A stretch of 64,000 nt of DNA from Plesiomonas shigelloides (GTDB lineage Bacteria; Pseudomonadota; Gammaproteobacteria; Enterobacterales; CAMTGL01): assembly GCF_900087055.1 (NCBI RefSeq), contig NZ_LT575468.1, positions 248,001-312,000 on the forward strand, written 5' to 3'. Below, piece by piece: positions 18,612 through 29,152 of the stretch. The translations under genes were made by a program, and so were the position numbers. The notes beneath the pieces are model-generated. The model was given only the letters and a program-made list of their open reading frames with translations. It ran no database searches and had not been told where the DNA came from. The stretch's first letter is position 1, and every line of letters begins with the position of its first letter.

Positions 18612-21600
18612 TTATCCCTGATACCCACTCAACATATCAAACACGACCCGAGCAAATTGCTTGGTTTTGTTTGGATCAGATAACAACTGCATCATCTGCT
18701 CTTGGTGGGCGGCGCTGCTGCTCAGTATGGCGTCATCAATTGCCCGAGGGAAATCGCCCAGCATGGCTTGTTCCCGTGTGTTGTTGGCAATCTGGCTCAT
18801 AACTGTCTCGTTTTCAGTGAGTTTATCGCGCACGGTAAAGGCATAATTGAGCATGTCTTTATCGGTCAGATTATCAGTCACAAAAACTTCGTTCAGGCGC
18901 TCGATGATGTGTGATAAGAACTCTTCTTTCTTGTCTTTGGGTTTAGCGGTGCCGACATCATTACTCGGTTTGAGCGAGTACTCGGGGGTATTTTCTTGCA
19001 GTTGTATGTCTTGCTGGCGGATTTTGGATAAGCGGTAATGCGTCATCACCACATTGTTCAAATCCAGCTCATCTTCTTCAATGACTTTCTCACGTAGCAG
19101 TGGGCGTAAATGGCGAGCGTACAGACTCAGTTTTTCGAGCTCTTTGTCGTCGTAATCCACAATCTGTGACATAAACTCATAGAAGCGCACATAACTGCCC
19201 AAGTCTTTTTTGAAGATCTCTAGACGGTCTTTTTCCTGCTTGCACTCTTTGAAGCTGTTTTCTGCATTCGCCATCAATACGGCATCGCCGGTTTTCTTGG
19301 TGCGTTCAAAGACATTTTTCGCATGCAGATAGGCTTCTATTGCCGAGCTATAACGCTTGCGCCAGCGATCAACCGCAGGTTTACAGATATTGCTGATAGC
19401 GGCGTTTGATTTGTTTTTGGTGAAAAACGCATCAACAAATTGTTCTACTTCTGACCACAAGAAAATTCCGCTCGCCCGTAACTTCTCGAACAAGTCGAAA
19501 ACTTTATCGGTATCTGACACATCTTCGAGCTCGGCGACTTGGTAGTACGGTTGGAAAGCATCGAGAATATCTTGCGGATCGTTATAGAAATCGAGCACAA
19601 AGGTGCCGGACTCCGCTTTGCTTGGATAGGTGCGATTCAAACGGGAAAGCGTCTGTACACACTCCACACCGGCGAGCTTTTTATCCACATACATGGCGCA
19701 CAGCTTTGGCTGGTCAAATCCGGTTTGAAATTTGTTAGCCACCAGCATCACTTGATAATCATCAGAGTTAAAGGCTTTACGCATTTCGCGCCCTTTCAGA
19801 TCAGGGTTCATATTGAGCTCGGTGAACTTCTGATCCATAAATGCGCTGCTATCAGGGTCTGCGGCGTTAAACTCAACCTCTCCTGAGAAGGCGACCATGG
19901 CCCGAATACCGGCATAGCTATGCTCGGCAACGTATTTATCAAACGCGAGTTTGTAGCGTACCGCCTCTTTACGTGAACTGGTGACGACCATGGCTTTGGC
20001 TTGGCCACCCAGTAAGCCCATCACGTTCTTTTTAAAGTGTTCGACAATCACTTTCACTTTCTGTGAGATGTTGTGATCGTGCAGGCGTACCCAGTTGGTG
20101 AGTTTCACCTTGGCTTTACCGGCATCCACTTCTTTATCTTCGGCTTCTAACTTCTGCTTAAGCTGGTAGATCACCTTATAGTTGGTGTAGTTCCTCAGCA
20201 CATCCAGAATGAAGCCTTCTTCAATGGCTTGTCGCATGGAATACACATGGTAGGCGACCGGTAAGTTACGCTTAGAGGCTGGTTGTGACGGATCAGGTCT
20301 GCGGCCAAATAGCTCAAGGGTTTTAGCTTTAGGGGTCGCGGTAAACGCGTAGTAGCTAAGATTGGCGCTACCACGGCGAGCGGCAATGGTGGCATCCAGA
20401 ATGTCTTCTGAAGAAAGCTCAACGTCATCATCGGCTTCTTCCGTCATCAACACTTCTTTGAGCTGGCGAGCGGTTGCCCCTGTTTGTGATGAGTGAGCTT
20501 CATCGGCAATGATGGCGTAACGGCGCTCTTTAAGTGCGGTTGAGTTCTCAATGGCTTTGAGTACAAACGGGAACGTTTGAATGGTGACGATGATGATCGG
20601 CTGTGAGGTTTCCAATGCACTGGCTAACTTTTCTGATTTTGAGCCATCGCCTTCTTTGCGGTTGATACGGCCCACAACGCCATCGGCATGTTCAAACTGA
20701 TAGATGGTGTCTTGTAACTGGTCATCGAGCACGGTTCGGTCAGTGACCACAATCACCGAGTCGAACTGTTTGTTTCCTTGCTCATCGTAGAGCGTGGAAA
20801 GCTGGTGGGCTGTCCATGCAATCGAGTTTGATTTACCAGAGCCTGCGCTGTGCTGGATCAGATACTTATTCCCTGTACCTTCCTCAATGGCGGCATTGAC
20901 TAGCTTGGTGACGACATCCCATTGGTGATAACGCGGGAAAATCAGGGTCTCTTTTTTATACTTACGACCTTCCCAGTCCTCTTTTTCTTCGATTTGCAGG
21001 TGGATAAAACGCCCGATGATATTAAGCAGGTTAGCGGGGGTTAATACCTCATTCCACAGGTAATCTGTCGCGTAGCGGGTGGTATCATCGGGAATGTCAT
21101 TGCCCTTGCCGCCATCGTGAGTGCCTTTGTTAAAGGGTAGGAAGAAGGTCTCTTCTCCGGCCAGCTTGGTGGCCATATACACTTCATACTGACTCACTGC
21201 AAAATGCACCAGCGCCCCTCGTTTGAAGGTGAGCAGAGGCTCTGGATTTTTGGTGGCGGGATCTTTGGGCAAGCGGGTGAGCTTGTACTGGGCAATGGCG
21301 TTTTCTACGGCTTGTTTGAACTCAGATTTGAGCTCTAGCGTGGCCACCGGCAGACCATTAACGAACAGCACCAAATCAATGCGCCATCTCTTGGCTTTTT
21401 TGCCACTTTCTTGTTCGTGCTCTTGTGTGGCATACGGGCTGTAAACCAGCTCAGGCACGACTCGGCAGATATTGTTCTGATAACGAGCCAGCGTTTCAGG
21501 GTTGAGATTATGCTCGGGTTTGAACTGACACAAGGTAAAACGGGCGCTGCGAATTTTCAGACCGTGGCGCAATACGCCTAAGGTGCCGAACGTGCGTGAG

Positions 21601-21863
21601 GCGCGATCGGTTGCATTTTCATCAGCTTTCTTGAGCTGGGTGACTAACGCATCCAGAAAATGGCGCTCAGAGTCGGTGGGGAAAATGGTACAGAACTTCT
21701 GCCACTCTTTTGGCTGCGTGGTCTGGATAAAGCGCAGAACATCGGCTTCATACAGCGCAGATTCACGGTTATAGCCTTCGCCACTGCCTTGCACCCAACC
21801 GTTGGCCACCAGCTGGTGGATGATATCGTCCTGAAATACCCGTTCGCTTGTTGTGTCTTTCAT
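18612..21863 (-). CDS. hsdR: Type I restriction enzyme, R subunit
   Basis: This 1083-residue motor and nuclease subunit translocates and cuts unmodified DNA. The N-terminal nuclease domain has the PD-(D/E)XK residues in RIDLVLFVNGLPVATLELK (about 160-180). The superfamily 2 helicase has the Walker A loop HSAGSGKSN (338-346), motif II IIADEAHSSQ (about 452-460), SYYAFTATPKAKT and, further on, NKFQTGFDQPKL and QTLSRLNRT. The long helical C-terminal part probably binds the HsdM/HsdS core. All key motifs look intact, so an active enzyme is expected. It is the last gene of the hsdM-hsdS-nuclease-hsdR operon. Confidence 0.94.
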   Translation of the reverse strand: MKDTTSERVFQDDIIHQLVANGWVQGSGEGYNRESALYEADVLRFIQTTQPKEWQKFCTIFPTDSERHFLDALVTQLKKADENATDRASRTFGTLGVLRHGLKIRSARFTLCQFKPEHNLNPETLARYQNNICRVVPELVYSPYATQEHEQESGKKAKRWRIDLVLFVNGLPVATLELKSEFKQAVENAIAQYKLTRLPKDPATKNPEPLLTFKRGALVHFAVSQYEVYMATKLAGEETFFLPFNKGTHDGGKGNDIPDDTTRYATDYLWNEVLTPANLLNIIGRFIHLQIEEKEDWEGRKYKKETLIFPRYHQWDVVTKLVNAAIEEGTGNKYLIQHSAGSGKSNSIAWTAHQLSTLYDEQGNKQFDSVIVVTDRTVLDDQLQDTIYQFEHADGVVGRINRKEGDGSKSEKLASALETSQPIIIVTIQTFPFVLKAIENSTALKERRYAIIADEAHSSQTGATARQLKEVLMTEEADDDVELSSEDILDATIAARRGSANLSYYAFTATPKAKTLELFGRRPDPSQPASKRNLPVAYHVYSMRQAIEEGFILDVLRNYTNYKVIYQLKQKLEAEDKEVDAGKAKVKLTNWVRLHDHNISQKVKVIVEHFKKNVMGLLGGQAKAMVVTSSRKEAVRYKLAFDKYVAEHSYAGIRAMVAFSGEVEFNAADPDSSAFMDQKFTELNMNPDLKGREMRKAFNSDDYQVMLVANKFQTGFDQPKLCAMYVDKKLAGVECVQTLSRLNRTYPSKAESGTFVLDFYNDPQDILDAFQPYYQVAELEDVSDTDKVFDLFEKLRASGIFLWSEVEQFVDAFFTKNKSNAAISNICKPAVDRWRKRYSSAIEAYLHAKNVFERTKKTGDAVLMANAENSFKECKQEKDRLEIFKKDLGSYVRFYEFMSQIVDYDDKELEKLSLYARHLRPLLREKVIEEDELDLNNVVMTHYRLSKIRQQDIQLQENTPEYSLKPSNDVGTAKPKDKKEEFLSHIIERLNEVFVTDNLTDKDMLNYAFTVRDKLTENETVMSQIANNTREQAMLGDFPRAIDDAILSSSAAHQEQMMQLLSDPNKTKQFARVVFDMLSGYQG

Positions 21864-21875
21864 CGTATTGTCTTT

Positions 21876-22904
21876 TTATTCTTTGTCTTGTGCCAAACGT
21901 AATTTAGCGGCTTGTGTGGCATGGTGAAGTTTCTCTTTTAGCACATCAATCGCCGGTAATACCGTGAGATACTCGGCAACATGAATGCCTGATTTATCTA
22001 ACTCAAGCAGCTCAATTTGCTCTTGTTTCTTACTGCTGCACAAAATAATGCCAATCGGCGGCTGTTCGTCCGCTTCTTGTTCATACTTCGCTAACCAGCG
22101 TAAATACAGCTCCATCTGGCTTTTATGGGCGTGTTTAAATTTTTCCGTCTTTAAATCAATAGCGACCAAGCGTTTTAACTTGCGATTGTAAAACAGCAAA
22201 TCGATATAAAAATCGTCTTCATCAATTTGAATGCGCTTTTGCCGTGCAATAAAGGTAAAACCTGCGCCCATCTCTAACAGAAACTGCTCAATATCTCTTA
22301 AGATGGCATCTTCGAGGTCTTTTTCTAAATAGCGGTCATTCAGATCAAGGAAATCGAGGAGGTAAGGGTCTTTAAGCAGCAGTTGCTCATTAAACTGCCC
22401 TTGTTCACGTAATGCCGCCAGTTCTGCGCGAATGGTTTCATCGGGCTGCTTTGAAATGGCGGTACGCTCAAATAGCATGGCACCAATACGTTCATCCAGT
22501 GTACGGGTAGACCAATGCTCACAGATGGCCATTTGGCTGTAGAAGTCTCGCTTTAGCGGATCATCGATATAAATCAGCGTCTTAATGTGCGTCCAGCTTA
22601 ATTGTCTCCGCAGCGCGGAGACAATCGGCTCATCGGTATAACACTCGGCAAACTTCATGCAGTGGCGCAGTTGTTGTGCGCTCCAGCCGCGGCCAAATTG
22701 GGCCGTCAGTTGTTTAGCCAGATTGGTGACGATTTGTTTGCCATAATCGGCCCGTTCACCGCCGAGCACCGCTTGGTTAATGCGCTGGCCAATGTGCCAA
22801 TACAGCAAGGTCAGCTCACTGTTTACCGCCATGGCGGCGCGCTGTTTGGCCTGCTGGATTAGCGTAATGATCTCTTGCGCAATAAATGTGCTCGGTGTTG
22901 TCAT
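21876..22904 (-). CDS. DUF1016 (YhcG-type) PD-(D/E)XK nuclease-domain protein
   Basis: The 342-residue protein has the DUF1016 N-terminal helical region (LTLLYWHIGQRINQ, FGRGWSAQQLRHCMKFAE, LSWTHIKTLIYI). A C-terminal PD-(D/E)XK-like nuclease domain has the Asp in FYIDLLFYNRKLKRLVAIDLK and the D-x-K of that same stretch. Family members often accompany type I restriction systems, but their role is not established. The start overlaps the hsdS stop (ATGA) and the stop lies 12 bp before hsdR, so it is made together with the RM subunits. It could aid cleavage, protect against a failed RM system, or be a separate defence gene. Confidence 0.88.
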   Translation of the reverse strand: MTTPSTFIAQEIITLIQQAKQRAAMAVNSELTLLYWHIGQRINQAVLGGERADYGKQIVTNLAKQLTAQFGRGWSAQQLRHCMKFAECYTDEPIVSALRRQLSWTHIKTLIYIDDPLKRDFYSQMAICEHWSTRTLDERIGAMLFERTAISKQPDETIRAELAALREQGQFNEQLLLKDPYLLDFLDLNDRYLEKDLEDAILRDIEQFLLEMGAGFTFIARQKRIQIDEDDFYIDLLFYNRKLKRLVAIDLKTEKFKHAHKSQMELYLRWLAKYEQEADEQPPIGIILCSSKKQEQIELLELDKSGIHVAEYLTVLPAIDVLKEKLHHATQAAKLRLAQDKE

Positions 22905-24298
22905 AGCGCCTGCTCTTCAGTGCTGGTGGTGGGGGATTGGCTGGGGGCTTGCCAGTTACGCACGTCGATTTTTCCGGTTACGGCGGCGGAAATAAGGGCT
23001 GTGCGGCGCTCTTTTAATAGCTCAACTATGCTTTCTGCTTTATCGATTCCATTCTTTAATGAGGCTATCTTTTGAAATGCCCACTCTACAAGAACTCTTT
23101 GTTCTTCAAGAGGCGGGAAAGCACCGCTCAATGAACGAACATCATCCATGCCAATGGTCTTAATCGTTGCACCAAATGTATATCTTTCAAATTCATTTTC
23201 CATGGCATAAAAAATTAGCAATAGGAACTCAGGAATTAGCTTCGAGTCATTACATATCCAAGCAATTAAATGCTGAGACACAGCCATTGGCTTGCTTATG
23301 ATTGCACTCAAGCCAATTGATGCATCTCGAGTAAATACAACCGAGCGCTCAGGCAATAAGTGAGCAGATGAGTTCGCCATGCCCAATTCATTGATCTTGT
23401 TGCTGGTATCATCGATGTAATCAACAATCTTGAGGGTCTTGGAATCACTTAGAGATACCCAAGGTATATTGCAATCGATCCAGTATTCTTCTACCTGTCT
23501 ACTTGGCGTGTGTCCGCTGTCAATTTTGGCGAAATTTTTTATTCTGCTAACAACCCAATGCTCTGGCACTTCACCCAACCATTCAACACCTGAATCCTTC
23601 ATCGGTACGTCTGGGTTTAGCCCTTTGGTGACGGCGTGGCTAATGACTGCTTGGCGCTTTTCTTGTAGCAGTGAAATCAGTTGCTGCTGTTTTTCGATCA
23701 GCGCATCGATTTTGGCCGTTTCGTGATCGAGGAAATTGGCGATTTGGGTTTGTTCGCCAAGTGGAGGAAATGCCGAATCATAAGCAACCATTGCTGTATC
23801 ACTGATATTTGGCTGCGCACCACCAAAAGCTGTTAGCCTAATATATTCTTGATACCCAAGTGTTTTAAGTACGTACCAAAGAAAACGATAACTTAATTTG
23901 TCATCGTAAACTTGAAATCGTCCAACTCGTTGATTGACCAGCGCGGGATATTCACCATTATATATACCAGCTTTACCGATGGTTGCTCCTGTCATTGCCA
24001 TGAGTAGCTGACCTTTTGATACAAGGTACTCTTGGCTATTTTCCGCCACAACAGCAGGAACATATTTGCAAGACTCCAATGAAATAGAACCGTCTTGCTT
24101 AATATCACCAATTCTGATTACTGGCTTGCCGGCATCACCAAATAAATCGCTAGAAAAAGCAAAGCCACCTTTTACGTAGGCGTAGCGTTTTAAAGATGTA
24201 ACAATCCAGTGGGATGGGATGAAGCCAACCCAATCCACTTCAGAGTTTTTGTATTCTGGATATACCTGATATTTTTTTATTTCGCTCAAAGCTGTCAT
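22901..24298 (-). CDS. hsdS: Type I restriction enzyme, specificity subunit
   Basis: The 465-residue subunit has two target-recognition domains (about 10-190 and 235-410). Each is followed by a conserved helical spacer: AKIDALIEKQQQLISLLQEKRQAVISHAV after the first and GIDKAESIVELLKERRTALISAAVTGKID after the second. Each domain begins with a W-x-G-x-[IV]-P-x-H-W motif (VDWVGFIPSHW, VEWLGEVPEHW). The target sequence, presumably bipartite, cannot be read from the sequence. Its A of ATG is shared with the hsdM stop (TAATG). Confidence 0.93.
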   Translation of the reverse strand: MTALSEIKKYQVYPEYKNSEVDWVGFIPSHWIVTSLKRYAYVKGGFAFSSDLFGDAGKPVIRIGDIKQDGSISLESCKYVPAVVAENSQEYLVSKGQLLMAMTGATIGKAGIYNGEYPALVNQRVGRFQVYDDKLSYRFLWYVLKTLGYQEYIRLTAFGGAQPNISDTAMVAYDSAFPPLGEQTQIANFLDHETAKIDALIEKQQQLISLLQEKRQAVISHAVTKGLNPDVPMKDSGVEWLGEVPEHWVVSRIKNFAKIDSGHTPSRQVEEYWIDCNIPWVSLSDSKTLKIVDYIDDTSNKINELGMANSSAHLLPERSVVFTRDASIGLSAIISKPMAVSQHLIAWICNDSKLIPEFLLLIFYAMENEFERYTFGATIKTIGMDDVRSLSGAFPPLEEQRVLVEWAFQKIASLKNGIDKAESIVELLKERRTALISAAVTGKIDVRNWQAPSQSPTTSTEEQAL

Positions 24299-26604
24299 TA
24301 CGAATGCACCTCTTGCAGCAGCTGCATAATGTCACGGCTTACCGCATCCAGATCGGCATCAATAGCTTCCAGTGCACGTGGCGGCTGATAAACGTAGAAA
24401 TGGCGATTAAACGGGATTTCATAACCCACAATGCCAATTTCGTTATCTTGTTCATCGCGCTTATCGGCGTTAATCCACGCATCGGGTACATGAGGCAGCA
24501 CTTCACGTTTCACATAGCTTTCAATCAGGCTTAATGTGCTTACTCTCGGGTCTAATGGTACGTTTTCGTTATCACGCAGGTCGCCATCTTGCTCAAATTC
24601 GACCACTTTGCCTTTATAGCTGAATGCGCCATACAGAGGCTGTGCATCTTCTTTCAGCACTTTTTTGATAACCGGTTCGGCGTCTGGGTTTTTCCATGTA
24701 ATGGCGTCGATAAACTGTTTTCTCTGCTTGGCATCTAACTTGATGTCAGTGGCTTTCAGCGCCCCTTTGAGGGTGAGTTCAAACTGATTGAAGTCATGTG
24801 ACGGTTGCGCTTTGCCGCCTAGCTTGTCGCCTACAGCGGCTTGTAGCGTTTGGGCTGCATCCACCAGCATGCGCTGGCTAAGCCAGAGTTTGCTATCTAA
24901 TACGTCTTTGATTTGTTTTTCTTTCAGCTCAGGGAAGTCAGCTTTAATCAGGGCGCGGACTTCCGCTTCTACATCCGCCAATTGGCCATAGGTGGAGTCT
25001 GTCCACGTTGTGCCAAATTGGGTATACACCGCTTGCATCACGGTATTGAGCGGTTTTGGGGCAAAGCGTAAAGACTCAATGGCGGCATCGGTGATTTGCG
25101 CTGACAGACGCAGTGGGCGCTCAATGGTCAGTCGGCGATAGCCAAAGGCATGAGTATCGAACAACTTGGCGCTCAGAGGTTTGCCGCTTTCGGTTTGTTC
25201 TTCTTTGGCTTCAAAGGCCCCGAAGCTTTTGGTAATGGCGCGAATTTCTTCTTCGTCTAAGTAGTTACGCTTCGAGCCGAGTGATTTGCGCATCTTACAG
25301 CTCAAATCGGCACCATTGATCAACAGAACCTTACCTTTACGCTCGGCGGCTTTCTTGTTGGTCAAGATCCACACATAGGTGGCAATGCCGGTGTTGTAGA
25401 ACATGTCTGTCGGCAGGGCAATAATGGCTTCGAGCAGGTCAGCTTCCAGAATATAACGGCGGATCTCACTTTCACCGCTTCCCGCACTGCCGGTAAACAG
25501 CGGCGAGCCATTGAGGATAATGCCAATCCGACCACCGTCACTGACGACATTTTCTGTATTACGCGTATCACGTAATTTACTGATCAAGTGCAGCAAAAAC
25601 AGCAGTGAGCCATCCGATACGCGCGGCAAACCGGCACCAAAGCGGCCATTAAAGCCTTTTTGCTCGTGTTCGTCTTTAATGTCGCTTTCAATCTTTTTCC
25701 AATCTACCCCGAACGGCGGGTTAGAGAGCATGTAATCAAATTTATCGGCAGGCAGTTGGTCATTTGATAGGGTATTACCCAGCTTGATGCGGCTAACATC
25801 TTGCCCCTTGATCAGCATATCTGCCTTACAGATAGCGTAAGATTCAGGGTTGAGCTCCTGACCAAAGGCTCGCATTACCGCCTGAGGGTTAAGCTCATGC
25901 ACATATTCCATACCGGAGGATAAGAAGCCGCCCGTACCGCAAGTCGGGTCATAGATGGTGCGGATAATGCCTTCTTTGTTGAGTACATCATCATCTTCCA
26001 TAAAGACCAATGAGGTGGTGAGGCGCACGATATCACGCGGGGTAAAGTGCTCCCCTGCGGTTTCGTTCGAGCTTTCAGCAAAGCGGCGGATCAACTCTTC
26101 AAACACCAAGCCCATTTCATAGTTAGAGATGGTTGTCGGGCTCAGGTCAGTGGTGGCGAACATTTTCACCACTTTGTACAGCAAGTCGGCGTCAGCCAGC
26201 AGCCCGACAAATTCATCAAACTTAAAGTGCTCGAAGATTTCACGCGCATCATTGGAGAATGACTGCACATACTTTTCCAAGTTGGCCTTGATGTCTTTTT
26301 GCCCCATGGTGGCCAAATTCATTGGCGAAATATTGAAGAATGCGAGCCCTTCTGGATTGGCTGGGGTTTGCGTTGCTCGCAGCAGGAATTTTTCTTGAGC
26401 TTCTTCCGGCAGGTTCATCGGCGTGATGCGATGGTACTCGGCAACAACAGCCTCTTTACTTGGGGCAAGCACACACTCAAGGCGGCGTAGCAAGGTAAAA
26501 GGCAAAATCACCCGACCGTATTGTGATTGTTTGAAATCACCGCGCAGCAGATCGGCAACAGACCAGATAAAGGCCGCGACTTGAGAAAAGTTGTTGTTAG
26601 TCAT
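24298..26604 (-). CDS. hsdM: Type I restriction enzyme, DNA adenine methyltransferase subunit
   Basis: The 768-residue protein makes N6-methyladenine with HsdS. It has the N-terminal HsdM helical domain ([35 protein letters not shown]), the S-adenosylmethionine motif [13 protein letters not shown] near residue 220, and the catalytic NPPFG near 295. The C-terminal 200 residues are longer than in the classical EcoKI subunit. The frame is open upstream to 26685, but [14 protein letters not shown] at 26604 matches the family start. It is the first gene of the minus-strand operon. Confidence 0.93.
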   Translation of the reverse strand: MTNNNFSQVAAFIWSVADLLRGDFKQSQYGRVILPFTLLRRLECVLAPSKEAVVAEYHRITPMNLPEEAQEKFLLRATQTPANPEGLAFFNISPMNLATMGQKDIKANLEKYVQSFSNDAREIFEHFKFDEFVGLLADADLLYKVVKMFATTDLSPTTISNYEMGLVFEELIRRFAESSNETAGEHFTPRDIVRLTTSLVFMEDDDVLNKEGIIRTIYDPTCGTGGFLSSGMEYVHELNPQAVMRAFGQELNPESYAICKADMLIKGQDVSRIKLGNTLSNDQLPADKFDYMLSNPPFGVDWKKIESDIKDEHEQKGFNGRFGAGLPRVSDGSLLFLLHLISKLRDTRNTENVVSDGGRIGIILNGSPLFTGSAGSGESEIRRYILEADLLEAIIALPTDMFYNTGIATYVWILTNKKAAERKGKVLLINGADLSCKMRKSLGSKRNYLDEEEIRAITKSFGAFEAKEEQTESGKPLSAKLFDTHAFGYRRLTIERPLRLSAQITDAAIESLRFAPKPLNTVMQAVYTQFGTTWTDSTYGQLADVEAEVRALIKADFPELKEKQIKDVLDSKLWLSQRMLVDAAQTLQAAVGDKLGGKAQPSHDFNQFELTLKGALKATDIKLDAKQRKQFIDAITWKNPDAEPVIKKVLKEDAQPLYGAFSYKGKVVEFEQDGDLRDNENVPLDPRVSTLSLIESYVKREVLPHVPDAWINADKRDEQDNEIGIVGYEIPFNRHFYVYQPPRALEAIDADLDAVSRDIMQLLQEVHS

Positions 26605-26975
26605 AAAGGCTACTTTCGTGAATTGGGCTAATTGACGCGTAATAGAGCGGATTGTACCGTAAAACGCGTGAGCTCTTGAGAGCATGCAGGCATATTTGGG
26701 AGATTAACCTGTACACCCATGAACGCGCCCCAGTGATCATCTGTATTACAGCATTTAGTGATTTCAAAATGACCGTTCAAGGCTTGTGCGCTTAAGCTCG
26801 GTTGCGTGAAAAATTATGAGTAAATGACACAGATTAAAACAGTGTAGAACCTGATGAACACACTGTTTACCGCACCTGCAAGGAAAGTGATCATCATAGG
26901 GTAGAGAGCGGTCAGCGTTTTTAAATTTCACTCGCTTTTATTCATCAAAGCCGATGCAGCAAATTCTATATGTCG
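26605..26975. other. Region between hsdM and the decayed integrase
   Basis: No gene is seen in these 371 bp. The hsdM promoter must lie at its left side on the minus strand. The right side leads into the integrase remnant and could be the internal junction of two fused islands. I searched it by eye for a third copy of the 19-bp att core and did not find one. Confidence 0.4.
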
Positions 26976-26977
26976 TT

Positions 26978-27619
26978 GCGGGACTCAAAATTAGGATATC
27001 CGACCTATGGTACTAACAGAGGCGAAGATTCCGATAAATCTATCTAGTTGACGGGGGCTGGTGGCTTGTATTTAGAAGTATGCCAGTTCGGTAATAAGTT
27101 CTAGCGTTACCAATACCGCTTGGTAGCTAAAGAGAATGTGTTTGCTATGAGAGAGTACTCCGCAATGAGATTGCTGGGTTTGATTTTGAGCGTTCGGATG
27201 AGAGCTAGAAATTGTCCTATGGCTGAAAAATGAAAGCTGGTATGGCGCATATCGTGCCGATCTCAAAGCAGACGCTTGTGCTGTCGTGAGAATTACGCCG
27301 CTTTACCAAAAGCTATGAGTTGCTGTTTCTTAATTTGAGGGAGCCACGTAATCCGACATCGCCAACCACTCAGAATCGTGCATTGGAGCGGCTCAGGTTT
27401 AATGGGGAAGGCTCCATTGATTTTCATGCCCATCTTTTTTGTGCCGCGACGTCCACCATTCTCAATCAGGCAGGATATCGCCTTGATATGATAGAACGGC
27501 AACTTGCGCATAACGAGCGTAATCAGGTAAGGGCAAACTATAACCATGCTGAATACGTATCCGAAAGAAAATGCATGACGCAAAATTTGGCGAGTATGAT
27601 TGAGCAAGGGCATAGATGA
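26978..27619 (+). pseudogene. Decayed second P4-type integrase
   Basis: The sequence GTTGCGGGACTCAAAATTAG (26975-26994), the start MVLTEAKI (ATG 27007) and many later stretches match the intact integrase and its upstream repeats. It has a roughly 17-bp deletion near codon 9, an internal deletion of about 600 bp that joins the N-terminal domain to the region after the catalytic Arg (GFDFERSD), several stops, and then a longer open end. That end (from about 27320) still keeps the tyrosine segment VRANYNHAEYVSERK. The gene cannot make an active enzyme. It marks the left end of a former second island. Confidence 0.9.
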
Positions 27620-27868
27620 TAGCTTACGCGATTGATATTACAAATGTCAGGGTTTTCTGATAGAGGAACTGTAGTGATGTTATTGGAGTAATATCTAAAT
27701 GTATAAACTAGTCACATATGGGGTCTGAGTGGTATTTTAGTTGTTATAGACCATGGAAGCTAATATTAACCTTAGTGTTATGAACGAAGAATAACTCTAA
27801 TATATCGCAATGAATGCTCTGGTCAAAACGATTGAGAGTCTATGTGTGATGATTACATAAGGAGTAAT
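27620..27868. promoter_or_regulatory. A/T-rich leader and probable promoter of the RT operon
   Basis: This 249-bp region lies between the dead integrase and the first RT gene. TTGTTA (27741-27746) and TATTAA (27764-27769) are 17 bp apart and form a plausible promoter. A strong ribosome-binding site AAGGAG (27859-27864) sits just before the start codon. I see no ACACAC word or long stem here, unlike the region after the second RT gene. Confidence 0.4.
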
Positions 27869-29152
27869 ATGAATCGACAGTCATTTACCACATCAGCACT
27901 TAAACGATGCTTGAGTCAAAGTGATAAACATTCTCTAGCTAATATGGGGAGTAGATCCTGTGTGGATTCGTTAATCAATGACGCCATTAAAATAGCTGAT
28001 GAGAACTTTCGCTCAGGAATTAGTGTAAATAAAATTTTCGTGAAAGGAAACTGTGTTTATTCTTCATCATGCCTGAAAGAAAAACTAATTCTTAGACACT
28101 GTAACTCAAACTTGAAAACTGTAAGGTCTTTGCTGCCAAAGCAAAGGAATAATATAATTTCAGAGTTAAAGATTTATTTAAAAGAAGGTACGGTATATAG
28201 AGTTTATCGACTGGACATAAAATCTTTTTTTGAGTCAATTGATTTGCAAGTGCTTCTAAATAAACTTCACAACGAACAAAGCATATCAATGCATACAAAG
28301 AACTTGATTGAATGGTATCTAAGAAGTTGTGAGAGAATTCATTCGTCAAGCGGATTGCCTAGAGGCCTTGAGATTAGTCCGATATTGTCAGAGCTATATT
28401 TGTCTAACTTTGATAAGGTGATAAATAGACATCCAAACGTTATTTATTACTCTAGATTTGTGGATGATATGATAATAATTTCGGACGGATGTGAGGATGA
28501 TGGTGAGTTTATTAAAGAAGTGCAGGGAGTGTTGCCTAACGGATTGAGATTAAACAAAAATAAGTTAAGCATTTCACCGTTAATTCCAAAGCGAAGTTGT
28601 GGTGATAAAGCCAGTAGAGGTGATAAATTAATTTATGAGTTTGATTTTTTGGGTTATGCATTTTCTATAGTAGACCACTATTTGGAAAATGCAGGAGCAG
28701 CGCAAAGAGTATATAGAACCGTAAGAGTTGAACTATCTAAAAAAAGAATAAAAAAAATAAAAACAAGAGTCGCTAAAGCGTTTTATTCTTACCACAAGAA
28801 TGGAGACTTCAAACTCTTATTAGATAGGATCTCCTTTCTTACAAGTAATAGAGATTTGAGTAGGAAAATAAAGGCGTCAGATTCGGCAGGGAAAAGTAAA
28901 ATTAGTACAGGAGTGTATTATAGCAACTCGATGATTGATGGCGGGACAAAAAGCTTGGAGGAATTGGATGACTTTCTGATATTTTGTGTAAAATCTAATC
29001 GAGGTCGATTTGGGAAGATTAATTTTCGCGCGCTTACTATTAATCAAAAAAAAGAAATTCTTCGTAATAGCTTTAAGAAGGGTTTTTTAAGCCGAGTTTA
29101 CAGGGCATATAATTTCAATCGCTATGTAGAGATTACAAAAATATGGCTATGA
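27869..29152 (+). CDS. drt3a: Reverse transcriptase of unknown-group type, DRT3a-like
   Basis: The 427-residue protein has the RT palm motifs: motif A RLDIKSFFESID (catalytic Asp116), motif B SGLPRGLEISPILSELYLSNFD (about 160-181), and motif C SRFVDDMIII (Asp199, Asp200). After it come LRLNKNKLSI and FDFLGYAF, resembling motifs D/E. There is no maturase or HNH domain, so this is not a group II intron. The start MNRQSFT follows AAGGAG; the frame also opens at 27842. A second, different RT follows with a 4- to 10-bp overlap. From family knowledge, a small RT followed by a larger RT is the layout of antiphage system DRT type 3 (UG3 then UG8). The assignment rests on layout and motifs, not on a search. 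Confidence 0.8.
   Translation: MNRQSFTTSALKRCLSQSDKHSLANMGSRSCVDSLINDAIKIADENFRSGISVNKIFVKGNCVYSSSCLKEKLILRHCNSNLKTVRSLLPKQRNNIISELKIYLKEGTVYRVYRLDIKSFFESIDLQVLLNKLHNEQSISMHTKNLIEWYLRSCERIHSSSGLPRGLEISPILSELYLSNFDKVINRHPNVIYYSRFVDDMIIISDGCEDDGEFIKEVQGVLPNGLRLNKNKLSISPLIPKRSCGDKASRGDKLIYEFDFLGYAFSIVDHYLENAGAAQRVYRTVRVELSKKRIKKIKTRVAKAFYSYHKNGDFKLLLDRISFLTSNRDLSRKIKASDSAGKSKISTGVYYSNSMIDGGTKSLEELDDFLIFCVKSNRGRFGKINFRALTINQKKEILRNSFKKGFLSRVYRAYNFNRYVEITKIWL

Noticed and set aside
26605-26975. A third att core at the internal junction of the two fused islands
   Set aside because: No stretch resembling TGCTGCTTATCGATAACTA was found by eye between hsdM and the dead integrase.
27320-27619. Open frame of about 100 codons as a separate short gene
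   Set aside because: It is the C-terminal part of the decayed integrase, with its upstream part recognisable in other frames.
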